Part shown: piece by piece, positions 7,034 through 16,300 of the stretch | Layout of the letters: each line of letters opens with the position of its first letter | How positions within the stretch are numbered: position 1 is the first letter of the stretch | Source of the DNA: Brachybacterium subflavum | Lineage (GTDB): Bacteria > Actinomycetota > Actinomycetes > Actinomycetales > Dermabacteraceae | DNA: 64,000 bases | Direction: 5' to 3' | Assembly (NCBI RefSeq): GCF_009299795.1 | Contig: NZ_VIGP01000004.1 | Span: 264,992-328,991, forward strand | Program-made: the position numbers and the translations under genes | The notes under the pieces: model-generated | What the model saw: the letters and a program-made list of their open reading frames with translations, nothing else | Databases searched by the model: none | What the model was told of the DNA's origin: nothing

Positions 7034-9163
7034 TCAGCGGTGGCTCGCGAGGATCTCGAGGAGCTCCTCGCCGAAGCGCCGACCCTTCAGCGGACCGACG
7101 CCGGGGACGTGCGCGAGGGAGTCGAGGTCCGACGGGGCGCGCTCGGCGATCGCGGCGAGCGCAGCGTCGGTGAGCACCGAGTACGCGGGAACCCCGAGCT
7201 GTGCGCTGCGCTGGCGGCGCCACAGCCGCAGTTCGTCCAGCACGCTCTCGTCGTGGCTCGGCGGGCAGGCGACATGTCGACCGAGCCGCTGCTCGCCGGG
7301 GGTGTCCAGGTTCTTGCCGCACGAACGGCAGCTGCTGAAGGTGGTCGCGCCGCGGCGGCCGGTGCGGCGCGCCTGCGGCCCCTTCGCCGGCGTCCTCTCG
7401 GCGGGCTCGAGGAGTCCGTCGAGGAAGCGCGAGGGCTTGCGCGAGCCGCGGGAGCCGGCGCTGCGGGCGGCGGCCCAGGAGATCGTCAGCAGGTCCTTCG
7501 CGCGGGTGAGCGCGACGTAGAAGAGCCGGCGCTCCTCCTCGACCTCGGCGGCGGTCTGCGCCATGGAGATGGGCAGCAGTCCGTCGCTCGCGCCGATGAG
7601 GAACACGAGGGGCCACTCGAGTCCCTTGGCGGCGTGGACGGAGGCGAGGGTGACCCCGTCGACCGTGGGAGCGCTCTGCGCCTCCGCACGCTCCTCGAGC
7701 TCCCGCACCACGTCCGCGAGGGTCGCGCCGGGGCGGGCGATGATGGTGTCCGTAAGGCTGACCAGGGCGTTCAGCGAGTCCCAGCGCTCGCGCACGGCCC
7801 CGGTGGTCTCCGGCGCCCGAGCGCTCCAACCCAGCCCGCCGACCACGTCGCGGACGGCCCGCGCGGGGTCCTCCGGCTGGACGCGGGCGGCGGCGCGCAG
7901 GGCGACCATGGCGCGGCGGATCTCCTGGCGCTCGAAGTACTTGTCGCCCCCGCGCACGAGGTAGCCGATGCCGCGGGCGGTGAGGGCCTGCTCGACCGCC
8001 TCGGACTGGCTGTTGGTGCGGAAGAGGACGGCGGCCTCCGCGGCGCTGCGCCCCTGGGAGACGAGATCGGCGATGCGCTCGGCGACGCCCTCGGCCTCGG
8101 CGACGTCGTCGGGGTAGGACTCGATGACGGGCGGCGGGCCGTCCGCGCGCTGGGAGGCGAGGGTGAGGCGGTGGTCGCGTGTGCGCCCGCGCGCGCCATC
8201 GAGCACGGTGTTGGCGAGGCGCACGATCTGCGGGGTGGAGCGGTAGTTGCGCTCCAGGCGGATCACCTGCGCGCTGCGGAACTCCCTGGGGAAGTCCAGC
8301 AGGTACGAGGCGCGCGCCCCGGCGAACGTGTAGATGGTCTGGGCCGCGTCGCCCACCACGCACAGGTCGCCGCTGGTCCCGAGCCACAGGCGCAGCAGGG
8401 AGTGCTGGAGGGTGGAGACGTCCTGGTACTCGTCCACCACGAAGTGCTTGTACTGGCCGTGGACCTCGCGGGCGACGTCGGGCCTCTCGGTGAGGAAGCC
8501 GACCATGTGCAGCAGGACGTCCTCGAAGTCGATGACGCCCTTCTCCTTCTTCACCTCCTCGTACTGGGTGAGGATGCGTGAGATCGATCGCGAGTCGAAG
8601 CCCGCGACGCCGGGCCGACGGGTCGTCGCGGCCGCCTCGGGGTAGCTCTCGGGCGTGAGCATCGAGACCCGCGACCACTCGACCTCGGAGACGATGTCGC
8701 GCAGGGCGGCACGGTCCACGCTCATGTGCAGGCGCTGGCAGGCCTCCGCAACGCCCGGGTACTTGTTGGCCATGATCTCGGGCACGGGACCGCCCACCAC
8801 GCGCGGCCAGAAGTGGCGGAGCTGACGCAGGGCCGCGGCGTGGAACGTGCGGGCCTGCACGGCGGGCACGCCCAGGTCGCGCAGGCGCGAGCGCATCTCC
8901 GCGGCGGCCTTCGCGGTGAAGGTCACCGCGAGCACGTGCCGGGGGTTGAGCCGGCCGGTAATCACGCCGTAGGCGATGCGGTGGGTGATCGCGCGGGTCT
9001 TGCCGGTGCCGGCACCGGCGAGCACGCACACGGGCCCGTCGAAGCTGCGGGCGACCTCCCGCTGCTCGGGGTCGAGCGCCTCGAGCACCGCCTCGGCGGT
9101 GAGCGGCGGGGCGGACTCGTCCACGGGGCCCGTGGTGTCGGTGTCGGACTGGTGCGCGGTCAT
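7034..9163 (-). CDS. uvrD2: UvrD2 superfamily I DNA helicase with HRDC domain
   Basis: 709 residues. Walker A AGAGTGKT ends at Lys55-Thr56. The Walker B/motif II is VVDEYQDV, and the motif VI region is REEERRLFYVALTRA-like. After the motor comes a cysteine cluster (CRSCGK and a further Cys about 20 residues on) and a C-terminal HRDC domain (about residues 625-705). That is the arrangement of mycobacterial UvrD2, a 3'-5' helicase in DNA repair, essential in M. tuberculosis. It lies downstream of nudC and upstream of whiB7 on the same strand, the same order as in mycobacteria. The ATG is preceded by GGGAGG at short spacing. Confidence 0.93.
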   Translation of the reverse strand: MTAHQSDTDTTGPVDESAPPLTAEAVLEALDPEQREVARSFDGPVCVLAGAGTGKTRAITHRIAYGVITGRLNPRHVLAVTFTAKAAAEMRSRLRDLGVPAVQARTFHAAALRQLRHFWPRVVGGPVPEIMANKYPGVAEACQRLHMSVDRAALRDIVSEVEWSRVSMLTPESYPEAAATTRRPGVAGFDSRSISRILTQYEEVKKEKGVIDFEDVLLHMVGFLTERPDVAREVHGQYKHFVVDEYQDVSTLQHSLLRLWLGTSGDLCVVGDAAQTIYTFAGARASYLLDFPREFRSAQVIRLERNYRSTPQIVRLANTVLDGARGRTRDHRLTLASQRADGPPPVIESYPDDVAEAEGVAERIADLVSQGRSAAEAAVLFRTNSQSEAVEQALTARGIGYLVRGGDKYFERQEIRRAMVALRAAARVQPEDPARAVRDVVGGLGWSARAPETTGAVRERWDSLNALVSLTDTIIARPGATLADVVRELEERAEAQSAPTVDGVTLASVHAAKGLEWPLVFLIGASDGLLPISMAQTAAEVEEERRLFYVALTRAKDLLTISWAAARSAGSRGSRKPSRFLDGLLEPAERTPAKGPQARRTGRRGATTFSSCRSCGKNLDTPGEQRLGRHVACPPSHDESVLDELRLWRRQRSAQLGVPAYSVLTDAALAAIAERAPSDLDSLAHVPGVGPLKGRRFGEELLEILASHR

Positions 9164-9264
9164 CGCCTCCCAGTCTGCCAGCGCGCACCGACGCGCGAGG
9201 ACGTGCTGTGGACCGCGACTCCCTGGGGAGGGACCGTGGGGCCCGCCGTCGGGAGCGGCCGGGA

Positions 9265-10185
9265 TCAGCCCTCGTCGATGGGCCCGCCGTACCAGTCCTC
9301 GACCAGAGCCCGACCGACGGACGCGACGTTCGGCACCTGGATCTCATCCGCGGCGACCGCGGCGGTGAGCTCCTCGCGCGTGAACCAGCGGGCGGAGGCG
9401 AGCTCGCCGTCGGCCAGCACGATCTCCTGCCCGTCGGCCGCCCAGGCGCGGAAGGCGAGCATCAGGGAGCGCGGGAAGGGCCAGGGCTGGGAGCCGACGT
9501 ACTCGACCTCCTCGACGACGAGCGAGACCTCCTCGGCGACCTCGCGGGAGACGGCCGCCTCGATCGTCTCCCCCGGTTCGACGAAACCCGCGAGCACGGA
9601 GTGGAACCCGCTGCGGAAGCTCGCGTTGCGCGCCAGCAGCAGGCGGTCCTGCTCGTCCCGGACCGCCATGATCACGGCGGGGTCGGTGCGCGGGAAGTGC
9701 TCCGTGCCGTCCTCGCTGCAGACCAGCACCCATCCGCCCAGTCGCGCCTCGAGCAGCGCCCCGCACAGGGGGCAGTGGCGCATGGAGCGGTGCCAGGAGC
9801 CCATCGCGGCCGCGGCGACGGCGAGCGCGGCGTCCTCGGGCCCGAGGTCGCCGACCACGCGCCGCAGGTCGCGCATGTCGCGGCCCGGATCGTCGAGCTC
9901 GGCGCTGGGCTCGGCGAGCTCGACACCGATGATGCGCCTGCCCTCGCGCTCACCGAGATAGACGGCGGAGGCGTTCTGGTGGCCGCGAGGGTCGATGTCC
10001 TCGAGGGCGGGGAGCAGGCGGCCCTCGTCGTCCTCGAGCATGCTGGCCGCGCCCGAGCGGGTGACCAGGTAGGAGGCGTCCTCCCCCGCGTCCAGCACGT
10101 GCGGGTCGGAGCGGCGCAGGGCACCACGATCCAGGTCATGTCGGGTCAGGGGGGTCTGCAGCTGGGGTCCGCGCACTCGCACCAT
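9265..10185 (-). CDS. nudC: NAD(+) diphosphatase / NAD-cap decapping enzyme NudC
   Basis: 306 residues. The zinc-ribbon (CPLCG ... VCSEDG), the NUDIX box GFVEPGETIEAAVSREVAEE and the SQPWPFPRS signature that follows it identify NudC, which hydrolyses NADH/NAD and can remove NAD caps from RNA. The fourth zinc cysteine is replaced: the segment normally CxxC reads CSED. The residue usually Gly in the NUDIX box is Ser. The ATG at 10185 has no ribosome site but a TACGCT box ends 6 bases upstream, so the mRNA is probably leaderless. It is divergent from the phosphotransferase gene and runs into uvrD2. Confidence 0.93.
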   Translation of the reverse strand: MVRVRGPQLQTPLTRHDLDRGALRRSDPHVLDAGEDASYLVTRSGAASMLEDDEGRLLPALEDIDPRGHQNASAVYLGEREGRRIIGVELAEPSAELDDPGRDMRDLRRVVGDLGPEDAALAVAAAAMGSWHRSMRHCPLCGALLEARLGGWVLVCSEDGTEHFPRTDPAVIMAVRDEQDRLLLARNASFRSGFHSVLAGFVEPGETIEAAVSREVAEEVSLVVEEVEYVGSQPWPFPRSLMLAFRAWAADGQEIVLADGELASARWFTREELTAAVAADEIQVPNVASVGRALVEDWYGGPIDEG

Positions 10186-10191
10186 GTGATC

Positions 10192-10197
10192 AGCGTA
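10192..10197 (-). promoter_or_regulatory. -10 box (TACGCT) of leaderless nudC
   Basis: Minus-strand TACGCT, 6 bases before the nudC ATG, so the transcript should start at or next to the start codon. Confidence 0.5.
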
Positions 10198-10296
10198 GAG
10201 CCATCTCACACCGGGGCGCCGACGCGTCCGCGAGCTCGTGCGCGCGCAACGAGGGCGCACCGTGTGTCCCGCCGCTGCTGCCAGCCGGCGGCCGGG

Positions 10297-10302
10297 TACG
10301 GT
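10297..10302 (+). promoter_or_regulatory. -10 box (TACGGT) of leaderless phosphotransferase gene
   Basis: TACGGT ends 6 bases before the GTG start at 10309, the leaderless arrangement seen repeatedly in this window. Confidence 0.5.
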
Positions 10303-10308
10303 GGAGCC

Positions 10309-11511
10309 GTGCGCCACAACTCCTACTCCCTGGCAGCCTTCGCCGCCGCCTCGGTCCCCGGCTTCGAGCCCGCGCGGACCGTGGCGATCCCGACCCCGCA
10401 GGACGACGTCGACGTCGCCGGGGTCATCAGCCAGGAGGGGCGCAAGGTCCTCGTGACCTGCCCGCGCACCACGGCCGGCGGCGTGCGCCTCGAGAAGGAG
10501 CTCAGCATCTCCGGCTCCCTCGCCCAGCACGCTCTGAGCGATCTGGTGCCCGCCGTGCTCGGATCCGTGAAGCTGCCCGAGGGCGGCCGCGCCGCCGTCA
10601 CGGAGGTCCACGAGGGCGCTCCGCTGTTGCTGGACCTCCTGGACCGCGACCGCGCCCTGGTCACCTCTCTCGGAGAGGTGATCGCCCGGATCCACCGCGT
10701 CCCCGCGCACGTGGTCGAGACCGTCGGCGCCGAGGCGTACACCGCGCAGGCGCTGCGCGAGTCGCACCGCGCGCAGCTCGCCCGCGCCCGCGAGCTCGAG
10801 ACCATCCCCACCGCCGTCCTCCAGCGCTGGGAGACGCTGCTGGCCGACGACGGCCTCTGGGACCTCCAGCCCGTTCTCGTCCACGGCGACCTCTCCGAGG
10901 AGAGCCTGTTCTTCCACGGATCGAGGATCACGGGCGTGCGCGGCTGGGACTCGGCCCGCATCGGCGATCCGGCCGACGATCTCGCCTGGCTCGCCTCCGC
11001 GCTGGAGTCTGAGGCCTTCGACGATCTGTTCTCCGCCTACCGCAACGCCCTGGGCGCTCCCGTGCACCCGCGACTGCTCGAGCGCGCCCATGCCGTGGGC
11101 GAGTTCGCGGTGATCGACTGGCTGCTGCACGGCATCGAGGCCGAGGACGACGTCATCATCGAGGACGCCCGCGGGATGCTCCGCGACCTCGAGTCCGACC
11201 TCTCGCAGATCGCGAAGGACCAGGCGGAGACGGCCTACCACTCCCTGGACGTGCACGACGGCCTCGCCTCCGCGCCCTCTCCTGCGGCGCCGTCGGCCGC
11301 CTCGCCCGCGGATCCCGGCTCTGGGGCCTCGGCCCCGGAGGAGCCGAGCCCCGAGGAACCGATCCGCGAAGAACCGATCCGCGAGGAGCCGAGCCCCGAG
11401 GGATCGGACTCCGAGGATCGGTCCCGGCAGTGGGACGCCGACGGGCGCCCGGGCCGCCGCGGCGGCCCGTCGGGCGACGGGCCCGAGCCCGAGGATCCGC
11501 GGGCCCTCTGA
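10309..11511 (+). CDS. APH-fold phosphotransferase family protein
   Basis: 400 residues from a GTG start. The kinase-like catalytic loop is VHGDLSEESLFF (His192, Asp194), followed by GWDSARIGDPADDLAWL, where Asp214 takes the place of the DFG aspartate. This is the aminoglycoside/macrolide/choline phosphotransferase fold. The N-terminal region has a poorly conserved nucleotide loop. The last 75 residues are acidic and disordered with EEPIR repeats. The family includes antibiotic kinases, but genes in this nudC/uvrD2 neighbourhood are usually unassigned; small-molecule or sugar phosphorylation is equally possible. Resistance should not be assumed from sequence. Confidence 0.8.
   Translation: MRHNSYSLAAFAAASVPGFEPARTVAIPTPQDDVDVAGVISQEGRKVLVTCPRTTAGGVRLEKELSISGSLAQHALSDLVPAVLGSVKLPEGGRAAVTEVHEGAPLLLDLLDRDRALVTSLGEVIARIHRVPAHVVETVGAEAYTAQALRESHRAQLARARELETIPTAVLQRWETLLADDGLWDLQPVLVHGDLSEESLFFHGSRITGVRGWDSARIGDPADDLAWLASALESEAFDDLFSAYRNALGAPVHPRLLERAHAVGEFAVIDWLLHGIEAEDDVIIEDARGMLRDLESDLSQIAKDQAETAYHSLDVHDGLASAPSPAAPSAASPADPGSGASAPEEPSPEEPIREEPIREEPSPEGSDSEDRSRQWDADGRPGRRGGPSGDGPEPEDPRAL
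11338..11397 (+). repeat. 15-bp in-frame tandem repeat (EEPIR/EEPSP)
   Basis: Four 15-base units encode EEPSP, EEPIR, EEPIR, EEPSP in the disordered tail of the phosphotransferase. The two middle units are nearly identical in DNA. Confidence 0.85.
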
Positions 11512-11842
11512 GCCCTGCCGCACCGTCCTCGTCGACCGGCTCCGCCCGTTCCCTCTCGCCGTGCACCGTCCCGGGTCGGGCGCACGCGCCCTCCGCATGA
11601 CCCGTCGGCCCCGACGCCTCCGCTCACCGGCGGATGCATTCGCGACCATGGTCTGATCCCCCGGGCGCGGCGTGGTGGTGTGCTCGTACTCGTGCAGTCG
11701 ACGCCGTCCGCTCCTGCCCCGGGACCCTCCGTCATCGGGATCGTCCTGCCCGGGATCCGGCCCTGCCGACTGTCCCTGCCCCATCGGGCGGGTCCGGTGC
11801 GCGCCGCGCACTCCTCGAGAACGCGAGAGGCAGACAACGATC
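11512..11842. other. 331-base gap without recognised genes
   Basis: No coding logic on either strand: short open frames here cross stop-poor GC-rich DNA without ribosome sites. A weak purine-rich stretch GAGAGG is 11 bases ahead of the next ATG. I see no clear promoter or terminator. Confidence 0.5.
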
Positions 11843-13300
11843 ATGCGATCCCTGAACCGTCGAGAACTGCTGGGAGGCGGCATCGGGCTCGCCGCCGCGA
11901 CCGCCGCCACGCTCGGGAGCACCGCCCCGGTGCTCGCCGAGGGCTCCGCGAAGGGCCTGGGCCCGAAGAACTGGGAAGCGCTGGACGACGAGCTGCGCGG
12001 CAGCGTGCTGCTGCCCGATGACGACGACTACGCCACGGACAAGAAGCTGTTCAACCCCGCCTTCGACTCCCGCAGCCCGACCGCGGTGATCCGGCCCCGC
12101 TCCCGCGGCGACGTGGAGCGCGTCATGGAGTTCGTCCGGGTCCACCGCCTGAAGGTCGCGGCGCGCGGCGGCGGGCACTCGTACGTCGGCGCATCCGCCG
12201 CCGACCACACCGTGGTCCTCGACCTGCGCGACTACCACGGCATCTCCTACTCCTCGAGCTCGAAGCACGTGACCATCCAGGCGGGCGCGGACCTGCACTC
12301 CGTGCACGAGGCGCTCTCCGCGCACGACCGCATGATCCCGACGGGCACCTGCCCGACGGTGGGCGCCGTGGGGCTCGCGCTCGGCGGCGGCATCGGAGTC
12401 GACACCCGCCGGTACGGGACCACGAGCGACTCGCTGGTCTCCGCCCATGTGGTGCTGCCCGACGGGAGGACCGTCACCGCCTCCGCGGACTCCCGCCCGG
12501 ACCTGTTCTGGGCGCTGCGCGGCGGCGGAGGCGGACTGAACGGCGTGGTCACCGACCTCACCTTCGCCACGCATCCCATCCATGCGCAGGCCAGCTTCGC
12601 CATGGCCTTCGCGGACTCGGACGCGGAGAAGGTCATCACCGGATGGGCGTCGTGGCTGAAGTCCTCGGACGGCAGCCGCTGGGCGAGCGTGAAGATCAGC
12701 ACCGACGGGCACGGCACGATGAAGGTGAACGTGATCGGCGTCGCCGATGCCGACGACGCCCGGGACGCCGTGAACTCGCTCGCGAAGGCCACCGGCGCCC
12801 GGCCCGACAGCGCGACGTACACGTCCCGCTCCCACATGGATCTCGTCGACTACCTCGGCGGCGGGAGCTCCTCGGACCGCGAGGTCTTCGCCGCGGGCAC
12901 CGACGTGCTGCGCAGCGTCAGCTCGAGCACGGCCGCAGCGATCGCCGCAGCCGTCGAGAAGCGCTCGACATCAGGTCAGAAGACCGCCGCGATCCTCGAT
13001 CCCCTCGACGGCGCCGTCCACGACGTGGAGCGCGCGGACACCGCCTTCCCATGGCGCTCGCAGACCGCTTCGCTGCAGTGGTACGCGAGCCTGACCTCCA
13101 CCTCGGGCCTCAAGGACGCGAGGGCATGGGTCGAGGCCTCGCACGAGGGCGTCGACTCCGCCAGCAGCGGCGGGTACGTCAACTACCTCGAACCCGGTGA
13201 CAGCGCCGAACGCTGCTTCGGCGACAACGCCGCGAAGCTCGCGCGGATCCGCGAGCACTACGACCCCACCCACAGGATCACCTGCGGGCTCGAGGTGTGA
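11843..13300 (+). CDS. Tat-exported berberine-bridge-type FAD oxidoreductase
   Basis: 485 residues. The N-terminus MRSLNRRELLGGG plus a hydrophobic stretch ending near residue 35 is a Tat-type signal. The FAD_binding_4 domain follows: GGGHSYVG (His112) and GTCPTVGAVG (Cys170) are the two residues that can bind FAD covalently, so bicovalent flavin is predicted as in sugar oxidases. The C-terminal BBE motif YVNYLEPGD lies about 40 residues before the end. It should oxidise a sugar or related alcohol outside the membrane and make H2O2; the substrate is unknown. It converges on adnB with 9 bases between stop codons. Confidence 0.88.
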   Translation: MRSLNRRELLGGGIGLAAATAATLGSTAPVLAEGSAKGLGPKNWEALDDELRGSVLLPDDDDYATDKKLFNPAFDSRSPTAVIRPRSRGDVERVMEFVRVHRLKVAARGGGHSYVGASAADHTVVLDLRDYHGISYSSSSKHVTIQAGADLHSVHEALSAHDRMIPTGTCPTVGAVGLALGGGIGVDTRRYGTTSDSLVSAHVVLPDGRTVTASADSRPDLFWALRGGGGGLNGVVTDLTFATHPIHAQASFAMAFADSDAEKVITGWASWLKSSDGSRWASVKISTDGHGTMKVNVIGVADADDARDAVNSLAKATGARPDSATYTSRSHMDLVDYLGGGSSSDREVFAAGTDVLRSVSSSTAAAIAAAVEKRSTSGQKTAAILDPLDGAVHDVERADTAFPWRSQTASLQWYASLTSTSGLKDARAWVEASHEGVDSASSGGYVNYLEPGDSAERCFGDNAAKLARIREHYDPTHRITCGLEV

Positions 13301-13309
13301 CGACGGGGG

Positions 13310-16300
13310 CTACGGACGCCCCGACGACGGTGAGTTCGTCGGCAGGGCGTCCTCCACCGCGTCCCCCTCGGCGAGGAGCATGTGCTCGAGGGCCTGGCGC
13401 GACGGGTGTCGGCGCACCTCGTCGGTCTTCCCGGCGGCGACGTAGAAGAACACGGTGCGGATCCGCGACAGCGGGAGGCCCGTGCGCTCGTGCCAGGCCA
13501 GGCGGTAGACCGAGAGCTGCAGGGCGCGGGCGCGCCGACGGGCCCCGCTGGGCGGCGCCCCGGTCTTCCAGTCCAGGATCACCACGCCGTCCTCGGAGTC
13601 CGGATCGGGGAACACGGCGTCGATGACGCCGCGGATCGCGAGCGGACCGATGCGCGTGGTCACCGGCTCCTCCACGGCGATCGGCACCTGCCAGGCGTAG
13701 GGCGAGCGCTCGAAGGCCTCGCGCATGCGGGCCAGCGCCTCGGCGTCCGAGAGCTCCCCGTCGGCCGTGGCCCCGGGGTCACCGTCGGCCCCATCCGCGA
13801 GCGGGCCGTCCTCGAGGTCGGCGAGCTCGGTGAGGTCCTCGAGATCCAGGAGCACACCGCCCTCGAGACGCTGCTCGAGCCACGCGTGGAAGGCGGTGCC
13901 GCGGCGGGCCGAGCGCGAGGGCCGGCGGGGCAGCGGCCGCAGCATCGACCGCGCCGCCGCCTGCGGGTCCTGGGCACGGGCGACGATCTGGGAGGCCGAG
14001 AGCCGTGCGGGCGAGCGCACCGTGAGCTGTGCACGGCGCTCCGCGAGATCCGCGAGGACCCGGCGGGTCTGCTCGGCCAGGGCGGTGTCCTCGGGGAGGC
14101 CCGGGAGCCGGCCGTCGGCCGCGGCGCGCACGAGAGCCTCGGCGTCGGCGCGCCGATGCTCGGCCTCCCCGGGCGCGGGAGGCCAGGAGGCCTCGAACAG
14201 CCGCGCGTCCAGCGGGTTCTTCTCGGGGACGTCCTCGATCTCCTGGAAGCGCTCGGGCACCAGGGGCAGCGTCTCGCGCAGGTAGCGCGAGCGCGGCCGG
14301 GGCCTGGCCGCCCCGGTGCGCCACGCGCACGAGCTGAGCAGCAGGTCCTCCCGGGCACGGGTGACCGCGACGTACATCAGCCGCCGGTCCTCGCGCAGCG
14401 TCTCCTCGCCCTGGGCGAAGCGGAACTCCTGGACCAGGGACTCGGCGTCGACCTGGGTGTCGGCGCTCGCCCAGTCGAGCTGCGGCAGGATGTCGGCGTC
14501 CCCGCGCAGGGAGCTGGGGATCGAGGCCTCGGCGAGCTTCCCGGTCCACCCGGAGTCCGCCACGCGCACGCTGCCGTCCTCCGTGGTCTTCGCGCGGCGA
14601 AGGTCGTAGGACGGGACGGAGCCCTCGCTGAGCCCCGCGACCGCGACCAGGTCCCATTCGAGGCCCTTGGCGGAGTGCATGGTGACCACCGTGATCGCGT
14701 CGGGGTCGGGATCGGCCTGACCCGCTCCCATGGCGAGTCCCGCCTCCTGGTCCTCGCTGATCTCGAGCAGCGCGAGGAAGGGGCCCAGGCCCGGTCGCTG
14801 GGCGGTGCGCTCGAAGGCGGCGGCGTGCTCGCGCAGCGCCGGGAGACCGCCGAGGGGCGGGTCGGTGGGCGACTGGGAGAGCAGGGTGAGGTCGAGGTCG
14901 AGCGCGCGCACGGCCTCCTGGATGAGGTCGGGAAGCGGGAGCGCCAGGCGGCGGCGCAGGCCGCGAAGGATCCCCTGCAGGTCGCGCAGGCGCTCGCGGG
15001 CGGTGACGCTGAGGGAGCGGCCGTCGGGATCGGTCCAGTCCGGGGCGGGGAGATCGTCGACGGCGTCGATGAGGGTCATCTCGTCCGCCCCGTCGGCCGC
15101 TCCGATGCCCGTCGCGGCGACGCCCGCCGCGCTGCTGCGGTCCGCGGCGTCCGCGCCCGCTGCGGCTCGACGACGGCGCGCCGCGAGCTGCTCGCGCCAG
15201 CGGCCGAGCACGGACATGTCGCGCGCGCCCAGTCGGAAGCGGGGCCCGGCGAGCAGACGCATGAGCCAGTCGCCGCGGCCGGGGTCGTGGACGCATTCGA
15301 GGAGGGCGCGCACGTCGGCCACCTCGGGCCGGTCCAGAAGACCGCCCAGGCCCATGACCTGCACGGGGAGCCCTGCCTCCTCGAGCGCCTCGACGATAGG
15401 AGGGATCTGCTTGCGCGCACGCACGAGCACGGCGGCGCTCGGCAGCGGCTCCGACGCCGGCCCGTCCTCTCCCGCGGCACCGGACGGGTGGGCCCTCGCG
15501 TCCGTCTCGTCACCTGCCCGGCCGCGCCGCGCGCGGATCCAACGGGCGATCGCTCGCGCCTCGGAGCGCTCGTCGGCGGCCTCGTGGACGTGCACCGTCC
15601 CCTCGCCGGCGCCCGGGCGCACGTGCAGCTCGGGGATCGTGATCGCCGTCGAGGCGCTGCGCAGCGGGGCGGCGATGCGGTTGGCGACGTCGAGGACGGC
15701 GCGGTCGTTCCGCCAGGAGGTCGACAGAGTGCGCTGCAGGACCGGCGCTTCGGCGGCGCCCGCGGCGCCCGGCGTGCCCGTGGCGGCTGGGACCGTCGGC
15801 GTCGCGAAGGCTCGCGCGAAGCCGTCGAGGGAGGCGGCCGAGGCGCCGCGCCATCCGTAGATCGCCTGCTGCGGGTCGCCGACCGCGCAGGCGGCGTGGC
15901 CCGGGCCGAAGAGATCCGCGAGCATGCGCAGCTGGGCGACCGAGGTGTCCTGGAACTCGTCGAGCAGCACCACGGGGTGCAGCTCGCGGGCCAGGCGGCC
16001 GGCCTCGGGCACCTCGCGGGCGATGCGCGCGGCCAGGTGGACCTGGTCCGAGAACTCCAGGGCGCTGCGCTCGGTGCGGATCGCCGCGAAGCGCTCGAGC
16101 AGAGGGATCAGCTCGAGCCGCTGCTCGCACGCGGAGATGACGGCGGCGACGTCCTTGGGCGTCGTGCGTCGGCGCCCGCTGACCTGGAGGGGGATCTGGC
16201 TGAGGTGGTCGCGGATCGCGCGCAGCTCGGCGGCGAGCTCCTCGGGTCCGACGAGGTGGTCCGCGAGCGAGGACGTGAGCGAGACGAGGGCCGCGGTGAG

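Noticed and set aside
10309..11511. Calling the APH-fold protein an antibiotic-resistance kinase
   Set aside because: Only the general catalytic loop is recognisable; substrate-binding features of aminoglycoside or macrolide kinases could not be confirmed, and the neighbourhood is housekeeping.
11680..12021. Short frames in the 331-base gap before the FAD oxidase gene
   Set aside because: Pro/Arg-rich composition, no ribosome site, and they overlap the Tat signal region of the oxidase in another frame.
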